Source of the DNA: Flavobacteriaceae bacterium
GTDB taxonomy: Bacteria > Bacteroidota > Bacteroidia > Flavobacteriales > Flavobacteriaceae
Direction: 5' to 3'
NCBI GenBank assembly: GCA_026992695.1
Contig: JALWYP010000419.1
Coordinates: 1-12,940, forward strand
DNA: 12,940 nt
Shown: positions 6,737 through 12,940 of the stretch, piece after piece
Position numbering within the stretch: position 1 is the stretch's first letter
Layout: each line of letters begins with the position of its first letter
Translations under genes and position numbers: made by a program
The notes under the pieces: generated by a model
Database searches by the model: none
Told to the model about the DNA's origin: nothing
Seen by the model: only the letters and a program-made list of their open reading frames with translations

Positions 6737-8332
6737 ATGAAAACAAATAAAATATACATCCCTTTACTCTTATCACTTGCTATAGCCGGAGGAATCTTTA
6801 TTGGTGCAAAACTTAATTTTAAAGATACAACTCAAAAAATATTTGCCACCAATTCTAAAAAAGACAAACTCAATCGGCTTATTGATTATATAGATTACGA
6901 ATATGTAGATAAGGTAAATACCGATAGTATTGTGGATGTAACGGTAAATGAAATTTTAGAAAACCTCGATCCTCATTCGGTATATATTCCGGCAGATAAA
7001 TACGAAGAAAATGCCGATGACATGCGTGGTAACTTTGTAGGAATAGGCATAAGTTTTTATGTGTACAACGATACCATTGCTGTTATTAGGGCATTAGATG
7101 GTGGTCCTGCGCAAAAAGCAGGAATTAAAGCCGGAGACAGAATCTTGTATGCAGATACTGTTAAGCTTTTCGGAAAAACCGTTTCAAGAGATACGATTGT
7201 CAAGTATTTAAAAGGACAGATTGGTAGCAAGGTAAAACTACAGGTTGCCAGACATGACGAGAATGACCTAATGGAATTTACATTAAAACGAGATAGGATT
7301 CCGTTAGTAAGTGTAGATGCAGCTTATCGATTAACCGATAGTATTGGGTACATAAAAATAAACCGCTTTGCCGAATCTACTATAGACGAATTTGATGAAG
7401 CCTTGAATGATTTAATCGATAAGGGTATTTCTTCCTTAGTAATAGATCTACGAGATAATCCGGGCGGTTATATTTCTTCGGCGGAAGAAATTGCCGACCA
7501 TTTTTTAAAAAACAATAAAACAATTGTTATCACTCGTAACAAAACAGGAGAAGAAAAAAGAAGTGTAGCTACATCGAATGGCGATTTTGAAGAGGGAAAA
7601 TTATATATTTTGGTTAACGAAAACACTGCTTCAGCTAGTGAAATTGTTGCCGGTGCTTTACAAGATAATGATAGAGCGGTAATTATTGGCAGAAGAACCT
7701 TCGGAAAAGGACTGGTACAACGTGAAATGTCTCTTGGCGACGGAAGTGCCGTAAGGCTAACTATTGCCAGATATTATACACCAACGGGAAGGTCGATACA
7801 ACGCCCCTATAATAATGGAATAGATGATTATTATAATGAATACCAACGAAGATACAAAAATGGAGAACTTCTTCATGCAGATAGTATTAAAGTAGCAGAT
7901 ACGTTAAGATTTGTTACTCCAAAAGGGAAAGTGGTTTATGGAGGTGGCGGTATCATCCCCGATGTTTTTATACCAAAAGATACCAGTATTGAAAACGAAA
8001 CCTTAAATTATGTATCTAGAAACGGATTTGTTGCCTATTTTGTTTTTGAATATTTAGAAAAAAACAGAAATGATTTTAATAACTACCAAGCTTCAGATTT
8101 TTTTAAAACCTACCATGTGCCTGATAGTGTAACAGATGCCTTTATTAATTATTCGCGTTTTAACGAAGCGCATTTGAATATGACAAATCACAGAGAGGTG
8201 TTAAAAAGAGCATTAAAAGCCCACATAGCACAGCAACTTTTTGGAATTAATGCTTTTGAAATAATTATAAATGAAGACGACCCAATGCTTAAAAAAGTTC
8301 AGGAATTAGATTCGCTTCGACTCAAAAATTAA
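6737..8332 (+). CDS. ctpA: S41 family C-terminal processing peptidase (CtpA/Prc-type)
   Basis: Periplasmic serine protease of 531 aa, anchored by an N-terminal hydrophobic segment (about 8-24). A PDZ domain spans roughly 95-180 (GNFVGIGISF, GGPAQKAGIKAGDRIL) and binds substrate C termini. The S41 catalytic domain follows: DLRDNPGG (237-244), then the Ser-Lys dyad S299 (NENTASASEIVAG) and K324 (TFGKGLVQ), with Q328 at the usual supporting position. By analogy with E. coli Tsp, Ser and Lys are 25 residues apart, as expected. A C-terminal extension of about 150 residues is usual in Bacteroidota members. It cleaves unfolded or specific envelope proteins from their C termini. It starts 3 nt after the dCMP deaminase stop, and its own stop overlaps that of the convergent peroxidase gene by 4 nt. 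Confidence 0.93.
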   Translation: MKTNKIYIPLLLSLAIAGGIFIGAKLNFKDTTQKIFATNSKKDKLNRLIDYIDYEYVDKVNTDSIVDVTVNEILENLDPHSVYIPADKYEENADDMRGNFVGIGISFYVYNDTIAVIRALDGGPAQKAGIKAGDRILYADTVKLFGKTVSRDTIVKYLKGQIGSKVKLQVARHDENDLMEFTLKRDRIPLVSVDAAYRLTDSIGYIKINRFAESTIDEFDEALNDLIDKGISSLVIDLRDNPGGYISSAEEIADHFLKNNKTIVITRNKTGEEKRSVATSNGDFEEGKLYILVNENTASASEIVAGALQDNDRAVIIGRRTFGKGLVQREMSLGDGSAVRLTIARYYTPTGRSIQRPYNNGIDDYYNEYQRRYKNGELLHADSIKVADTLRFVTPKGKVVYGGGGIIPDVFIPKDTSIENETLNYVSRNGFVAYFVFEYLEKNRNDFNNYQASDFFKTYHVPDSVTDAFINYSRFNEAHLNMTNHREVLKRALKAHIAQQLFGINAFEIIINEDDPMLKKVQELDSLRLKN

Positions 8333-9411
8333 TTCGGGTTTTGAAAATTTGGGTTCGTGATAAAAGCATCTTCAGATAACGAAAGTAAAAAAGCCTTTAA
8401 ATCTATTTTTTCTTCGAGAGTTAAATGAACACCTCCTTGTGCTACAAATTTCATAAGCGGGTCAATGGTTTCAGAGTAAACCAATCCTTCACTATAATGG
8501 TTAATTACTTCTTCGAGTGTCGCAAAACGACCATCATGCATATAAGGTGCTGTATAAGCTAAATTTCGCAAAGAAGGAGATTTGAATTTACCAAAATCTA
8601 GCGGATCTCCAGTAATATCTCCCAGTCCTTTGTCTGTAAATGTTTCGTCCATTCCATTGTTATGAAATTTATTATCTGTCCACAATGGGTTTGTATCACT
8701 TCCGTGACAATGAAAACAATCGCCTCTTTCGGGGTCCATAAAAACATTAAAGCCATTTATTACCGATTGGGATACAGCGTCGGAATCTCCCATTAAATAT
8801 CTATCGAAAGGAGCATTTCCGGATATTAAAGTACGTTCAAATTGAGCAATTGCTTTCACAACAAAATCTTTTGTTATGTTGGGACTACCAAAAGCTTTTT
8901 TAAATAAATCGGGGTAATCTTGTGTTGCTTGAATAGAAGATACTGCATTACTCCAAGTGTTTTTCATTTCTATAGGATTTTCAACTGGACCCAACGCTTG
9001 ATTTTCCACACTATGCGCTCTTCCATCCCAGAAGAATTTTTGATTAATACTCCAAGCTACATTAAAAATAGGCATTGCGTTTCGTGTACCAACACTACCG
9101 TCAATTCCAACACTAAATTGTCTTGGATCTGTAAATGAATTTATTTGAATATGACAACTAGCGCAAGCCTGAGTACCGTCACCTGATAAAATAGGTTCAT
9201 AAAACAACTTTCTGCCCAAATCGATTCCTTCTTGTGTTAACGGATTATTTGCAGGTATGGTTGGTGCCGGTAAAAATTGTTGAAAAATGGTTGGAATTTC
9301 TAAATTTACGGGAGTTGGCGTATATTCTTCCTCATTTGTACTACTCTCACTTGATTTGGAACAAGAATAAATACTTAAAATAACGATACATAGAACAATT
9401 ATTTTTTTCAT
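8329..9411 (-). CDS. Di-heme cytochrome c peroxidase/MauG family lipoprotein (MbnH-like)
   Basis: Di-heme c-type peroxidase family protein, 360 aa, with a lipoprotein signal (MKKIIVLCIVILSIYSC; C17) and a Thr/Glu-rich linker. It should face the periplasm or outer surface. Two heme sites are present: C83-x-x-C86-H87 (ACASCHIQ) and C232-x-x-C235-H236 (DCFHCHGS). Further marks are GRKLFYEPILSGDGT (66-80), FFWDGRAHSVENQALGPV (126-143) and SLRNLAYTAPYMHDGRF (280-296), where M291 is at the usual Met-ligand position of cytochrome c peroxidases. The gene lies 14 nt downstream of the MbnP-family gene. In methanotrophs MbnH, a relative, oxidises a Trp of MbnP to kynurenine, so MbnP is the obvious substrate here. 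The alternative is an ordinary peroxidase that removes H2O2. Its stop shares TTAA with that of the protease gene. Confidence 0.9.
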   Translation of the reverse strand: MKKIIVLCIVILSIYSCSKSSESSTNEEEYTPTPVNLEIPTIFQQFLPAPTIPANNPLTQEGIDLGRKLFYEPILSGDGTQACASCHIQINSFTDPRQFSVGIDGSVGTRNAMPIFNVAWSINQKFFWDGRAHSVENQALGPVENPIEMKNTWSNAVSSIQATQDYPDLFKKAFGSPNITKDFVVKAIAQFERTLISGNAPFDRYLMGDSDAVSQSVINGFNVFMDPERGDCFHCHGSDTNPLWTDNKFHNNGMDETFTDKGLGDITGDPLDFGKFKSPSLRNLAYTAPYMHDGRFATLEEVINHYSEGLVYSETIDPLMKFVAQGGVHLTLEEKIDLKAFLLSLSEDAFITNPNFQNPN

Positions 9412-9425
9412 ATCTAAGTTAGATT

Positions 9426-10199
9426 TTATTCATCATAAAAGATGGTTATTTCCCCAATACTAAAAACGGTAGCTGCGTTTTCTTGCATCATTTTTTGAGC
9501 CTGGTAGTTGGGCATTAATGTAACATTAAAGGTGTTTAAGTCCCATGTATTTGGATTTTTAAACCACTCTGCAATATTCATTTTAATTTCTATTTCTCCA
9601 GCTTGATTAATACTGAAGTTTTTGTTAAAATTAAATGAAACATAATTTTGCTCAAACACTCCTTCACTTACTTTGGCAGTACCATTATGATATGCATATG
9701 GTTGTGGCTCGTCATTTGCATCAAGATACTTACCTTCAAATTGCATAAAATGATAGCCTCCACCAAGTTGTGATGGCCAGTTCCAGTTTGCCGCATTTAA
9801 ATCTGGATAAGCCCCATCTTGGTTATCTTCTTCATTAAAACCATAAACAAAAGATATTTTATTAAAATCACCTTCTAGAATCGGAAAATTGGGATTAAAA
9901 ACAAGGGTAGAGGCGTCAGAAAGATCTACCAATTGATAACCAGGTATTTCAATTTTTTCACCGTTTGTTCTTGTTAATACAATTTTGGATATTAAATAAC
10001 GTAATTTAGTTACACTTAGCGTTTCACCATGTTGGTTGGTGTAGTTGTATTGGCCAAAGTTTGCTACTGTAAAATCGCTTCCGTCCCAGTTTTGAGTAAA
10101 TTTAAACGTGATAGGAAAGCTTTGTAATTCTTTTTTGTCTTTAGTTGAACAACCAATAAATAGTGTTGCAGCAAGTAGGTAAAATGCAATGTTTTTCAT
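9426..10199 (-). CDS. mbnP: MbnP family copper-binding-type lipoprotein
   Basis: Lipoprotein of 257 aa: signal MKNIAFYLLAATLFIGC with C17 as the lipidated residue. The beta-rich body follows the MbnP pattern: ITFKFTQNWDG (30-40), LRYLISKIVLTRTNG (66-80), GYQLVDLSD (87-95), FNKISFVYGF (112-121), the aromatic signature NWNWPSQLGGGYHFM (138-152), YAYHNGTA (168-175), then a C-terminal IGEITIFYDE. Tryptophans W38, W139, W141, W212 and W219 and histidines H57, H150 and H171 are the candidates for modification and metal binding. In the characterised methanotroph protein a Trp is turned into kynurenine by the di-heme enzyme MbnH and then supports Cu binding. The adjacent di-heme peroxidase gene, 14 nt downstream, makes this pairing likely. 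Which Trp would be modified cannot be read from the sequence, and copper binding is inferred. Confidence 0.82.
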   Translation of the reverse strand: MKNIAFYLLAATLFIGCSTKDKKELQSFPITFKFTQNWDGSDFTVANFGQYNYTNQHGETLSVTKLRYLISKIVLTRTNGEKIEIPGYQLVDLSDASTLVFNPNFPILEGDFNKISFVYGFNEEDNQDGAYPDLNAANWNWPSQLGGGYHFMQFEGKYLDANDEPQPYAYHNGTAKVSEGVFEQNYVSFNFNKNFSINQAGEIEIKMNIAEWFKNPNTWDLNTFNVTLMPNYQAQKMMQENAATVFSIGEITIFYDE

Positions 10200-10213
10200 T
10201 TTATTTAGGGATA

Positions 10214-11578
10214 TTATTTTAGTTTAACAATTAAAAAATCTTTAATTCCTTTGTTTTGTGGTATATCTTGGTCATTGCTTTCGGTGTTACCTACAAGCAC
10301 CAATTCATTATCGGAAAATTCGATAACCTGCGAAGCAAAGTCTAATGCAGCGCCTCCTATATTTTTCTGAAATTTTAAATTCCCCGTATCATCAATGATA
10401 TATACCCAAGCATCATTTTGCCCTTTATTATTATCTAAATCTCCGTTACTACTTCGGCTATTACCACAAATAACATATTCTCCTGTAGTTAGTTTTTGTA
10501 TATCTGAAGCAGAGTCAAACTCACTTCCTCCAAAGGTTTTTTGCCAGATTAAGTTTCCGTTATTGCCGTTAAATTTAATAACCCAAGCATCTGCATTTCC
10601 GTGAAGGTTTGTAACATCTTGGTTTTCACTGCGAGTATCCCCTACAAAAAGGTAATTTCCGTCTGAAGTTAAAACAATTCCTCTTCCATTTTCAATTTCG
10701 CTTCCACCGTATGATTTAGTCCATAATTTATTACCCTCTTTAGAAACTTTAACGACCCAAAAATCATAACTTCCTTTATCGTCGGTAATGTCGAAATCAT
10801 CACTTTCGGAAGACCCTACCAATAAAAATCCGCTATCTAAAGTTTGTACAACATCATAACTTCTATCGTTGTTACTTCCACCAAAATACCTGCGCCAAAT
10901 GTAATTTCCATTAGCATCTAATTTAATTCCCCAGTATTCTCCAACGCCATGCAAAGAATTTCTTCCGTCATTTCCTTGACCACCACTTGCAGTAACATCA
11001 AAGTATCCTGTTACAAAATAGCCTCCTTCTCGAGTTTCAATTATTTTTAATGCTTGATCTGTCCCGGGAAATCCAAATGTATTACCCCACTGCTTGTTTC
11101 CGTTTTCATCTATCTTCACTATCCAGTAATCAAAAAAACCAGCTGTTGTCCCCACATCACCATCATTGCTTCGGCTATATCCTGATAACAAATAACCTCC
11201 TTGAGAAGTAGAAATAATAGAAGTTGCTACGTCATCATCACTTCCTCCAAGGGTTTTATCCCAAATTTTGTTTCCTTCGCTATCCAGTTTTAAAAGCCAG
11301 AAATCTTGGTCGTTTGTTGTTTTTCCGGTTACGTCTCCATCTGTACTTTTAGTTGTTCCTAGTATTAGGAGTCCTTCATCGGGGGTTTTAATTACTCCTA
11401 CAGCTTCATCTTCATTACTTCCTCCATAGGTTTTTACCCAATCTATTTCGCCCTGAAATTCAATTGGGTCGGGATCAGGATTATCCCCATTATTAGTGTC
11501 TTTATTACAAGATACCACCATTAATGTAAGTAAGCTTAACAAAAAGCCTACTTTATTACATGCTTTATTAGTAGGCAT
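10214..11578 (-). CDS. Seven-repeat lipoprotein, predicted seven-bladed beta-propeller
   Basis: Lipoprotein of 454 aa. The signal runs to C24 (LLTLMVVSC), followed by an Asn/Asp/Pro linker to about residue 40. The rest is seven tandem repeats of about 59 residues that begin at W47, W106, W164, W228, W286, W345 and F403. Each has the plan W-x-K-[TS]-[YFL]-GGS-x(2)-D, then a 'T-x-DGGY-[LF]-x(2)-G' strand, an acidic loop of the type S-x-S-x-DGDV, and '[DF][FY]W-[LIV](2)-K[LIV]D-x(2)-GN'. Seven such units suggest a closed beta-propeller; the acidic loops could bind calcium. Repeat 3 carries a short Gly-rich insert (198-210). No enzymatic motif is visible, so a binding role is more likely. The gene starts 7 nt after the choice-of-anchor B gene and ends 14 nt before the MbnP gene. 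Confidence 0.8.
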   Translation of the reverse strand: MPTNKACNKVGFLLSLLTLMVVSCNKDTNNGDNPDPDPIEFQGEIDWVKTYGGSNEDEAVGVIKTPDEGLLILGTTKSTDGDVTGKTTNDQDFWLLKLDSEGNKIWDKTLGGSDDDVATSIISTSQGGYLLSGYSRSNDGDVGTTAGFFDYWIVKIDENGNKQWGNTFGFPGTDQALKIIETREGGYFVTGYFDVTASGGQGNDGRNSLHGVGEYWGIKLDANGNYIWRRYFGGSNNDRSYDVVQTLDSGFLLVGSSESDDFDITDDKGSYDFWVVKVSKEGNKLWTKSYGGSEIENGRGIVLTSDGNYLFVGDTRSENQDVTNLHGNADAWVIKFNGNNGNLIWQKTFGGSEFDSASDIQKLTTGEYVICGNSRSSNGDLDNNKGQNDAWVYIIDDTGNLKFQKNIGGAALDFASQVIEFSDNELVLVGNTESNDQDIPQNKGIKDFLIVKLK

Positions 11579-11585
11579 ACAGTTT

Positions 11586-12940
11586 TTATTTTATTATTAA
11601 TCTTTGGGCTGTATTCTCATTAATTTTAACAAGATATACTCCTTGATTTAAAACGGATAAATCTATGGTTATAGTATTAATGGATTCTATTTTTTTGCTA
11701 ATTAATTTTTGTCCTAGATAATTAAATATTTCGATTTTATTTATCGGAATTTTTGAAGAGGAAATGGTTACATTATTTTTTGCTGGATTGGGGTACACAG
11801 AAAAATTTAATTCTTGTTTATCAGAAATTCCTAGTGTATTCGATTTTCTAACGATAAACAGTCCTCCTTCAATATCACTAATAACGATATTGCCGCTAGC
11901 AAAATACGGATATACACTCCAAACACCATGATAAGATGTGTTATTATTTGCTGGGTAGGAATCAAAATAACCTATTTCAAAGATATTCTCATTAGAGATA
12001 TCGCTTATATCTATAACTCTCATCCCTCCAGTATAATTTGCTTGAAAATAAGTATCACCTTTCACATAACCATTATGGTCTATTGCAGGTGTTGTGCCAA
12101 AATAATCAAAATAAGGGTAAGGGTTGTCTAAATCTGTAAAATCAAGTACAATTGTTCGGGTATTAAAGCCAAAATTTGATTCGTCGATTTCGTCACCTAC
12201 AATGAAGTATTGTTGATTTTCAGTAAACCATCCTTGATGAGTATAAGCAATATTTGAATAACCAACAGCAGAAATTCCTATAGGATTATTTTTATCTGTT
12301 ACATCTACAATTACTACTTCGTTTTCATTACTCCCGACATAAATTTCACGTCCTGTATAGTCTGCGTCTGGTCCACTATACGACACTACTTGACCATCAT
12401 GACTATAGCTATCTAATGCATATCCCCCTGCTGCAAGAGGAGTTAATGGATTTTGAATATTTACAAAATGGGGACCTCCATTGTAAGTATTTGTTCCAAC
12501 TCCATAGGCATATCCAGTATCTTCATTGATTACAATATTATGTGCGCTTCCAAAACCGCTATAATGTGCATCTTCAGCAAAAGTAGCTGGAGGATTTGCC
12601 ACATTTCTTAATTTAGTTAAATCAAAAATCTGCATGCCATGACCACCAGCTTCACTTACAATAAAAGCATAATTATTGTAAGTTTTAATGTCTCTCCAAA
12701 TGCTTGAGTTGGTAGCAGTAGGAAGTTTGCCAAGATAAATTGGATTAATTGGGTCACTAATATCAACAAAAGCAGTTCCGTTGTCAAGACCCATGAGGGC
12801 ATATTCTTTACCGGTATCCGGGTCTGTCCAACCCCAAGAATCATTTCCTTCGCCAGCATTCATAAACCCATTAGTTAGGTTAGACATTAAATCGTAATCG
12901 TTACAAGGATACCCACTTGCAAAACCACCTACACATTCAT
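11586..12940 (-). CDS. Choice-of-anchor B family protein with T9SS sorting domain (5' partial)
   Basis: Secreted beta-propeller protein, incomplete at its N terminus. The first ATG in the window (12887) is internal: the frame stays open to the window edge and reads ECVGGFASGYPCNDYDL just before it, which resembles the usual start of mature choice-of-anchor B proteins. The true start and signal peptide lie beyond 12940. Counting from that ATG as 1, LVIVD-type strands recur (TAFVDISDPINP 38-49, MQIFDLTKL 85-93, VVIVDVTDKNNP 191-202, MRVIDISD 289-296). Each later blade carries one histidine: H116, H163, H217, H271 and H320. The last 73 residues are a T9SS sorting domain (NFSVYPNPAKNN, KIEIFNYLGQKL, LNQGVYLVKI). 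The protein should therefore be exported to the cell surface. It is the first visible gene of the four-gene operon with the propeller lipoprotein, MbnP and the di-heme peroxidase. No biochemical function is known for this family. Confidence 0.88.
   Translation of the reverse strand, partial: ECVGGFASGYPCNDYDLMSNLTNGFMNAGEGNDSWGWTDPDTGKEYALMGLDNGTAFVDISDPINPIYLGKLPTATNSSIWRDIKTYNNYAFIVSEAGGHGMQIFDLTKLRNVANPPATFAEDAHYSGFGSAHNIVINEDTGYAYGVGTNTYNGGPHFVNIQNPLTPLAAGGYALDSYSHDGQVVSYSGPDADYTGREIYVGSNENEVVIVDVTDKNNPIGISAVGYSNIAYTHQGWFTENQQYFIVGDEIDESNFGFNTRTIVLDFTDLDNPYPYFDYFGTTPAIDHNGYVKGDTYFQANYTGGMRVIDISDISNENIFEIGYFDSYPANNNTSYHGVWSVYPYFASGNIVISDIEGGLFIVRKSNTLGISDKQELNFSVYPNPAKNNVTISSSKIPINKIEIFNYLGQKLISKKIESINTITIDLSVLNQGVYLVKINENTAQRLIIK

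Noticed and set aside
8920..9138. Open frame on the plus strand inside the di-heme peroxidase gene
   Set aside because: It is a shadow of the real gene: no homology-like motifs, no promoter, and the opposite strand encodes both heme motifs and other conserved segments.
8329..10199. Methanobactin precursor gene near the MbnP/di-heme pair
   Set aside because: The gaps between these genes are only 14 nt and no small Cys-containing peptide frame is visible. The rest of the operon is propeller proteins, so this is not a methanobactin cluster within the window.
12885..12887. ATG 12887 as the start of the choice-of-anchor B protein
   Set aside because: The frame continues open to the window edge with family-like residues (GYPCNDYDL) before it, and no signal peptide follows this Met. 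The gene is 5' truncated by the window.

Overview
The window is low-GC DNA that fits a marine-type Flavobacteriaceae (Bacteroidota). Two secreted proteins end in type IX secretion (T9SS) sorting domains. Several others are lipoproteins with short SYSC/VVSC/FIGC-type lipoboxes. Upstream regions resemble the Bacteroidota promoter (TTG, about 19 nt, TAnnTTTG), and Shine-Dalgarno sequences are weak or absent. I see no rRNA, tRNA, CRISPR array, insertion sequence or phage gene, and no gene-free stretch over 300 bases.

Left part (1-6300): a two-gene Fe-S assembly unit (Mrp-type ATPase and an Nfu-type scaffold) is followed by a 228-nt spacer. The spacer holds a doubtful 43-codon reading frame and a strong hairpin with a T run that abuts the start of a T9SS cargo protein. 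Converging on that gene are a metallophosphoesterase and, upstream of it on the same strand, a cystathionine gamma-synthase/lyase. A divergent promoter region separates the latter from a DUF3298-type lipoprotein and a HupE/UreJ-type membrane protein.

Middle (6300-8332): dCMP deaminase and an S41 C-terminal processing protease form a tight pair, 3 nt apart.

Right part (8329-12940, minus strand): four genes with gaps of 7, 14 and 14 nt look like one operon. In transcription order they are a choice-of-anchor B family T9SS protein (5' end outside the window), a lipoprotein made of seven ~59-residue repeats (probably a seven-bladed beta-propeller), an MbnP-family lipoprotein, and a di-heme cytochrome c peroxidase/MauG-family lipoprotein. 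MbnP and its di-heme partner MbnH are known from methanotrophs: MbnH oxidises a Trp of MbnP to kynurenine, which creates a copper site. Here the pair sits among surface-exposed propeller proteins with no methanobactin gene in view. This operon is the most interesting system in the window: a candidate surface copper-binding or oxidative protein-maturation module in a flavobacterium. Its partner functions are inferred, not shown.
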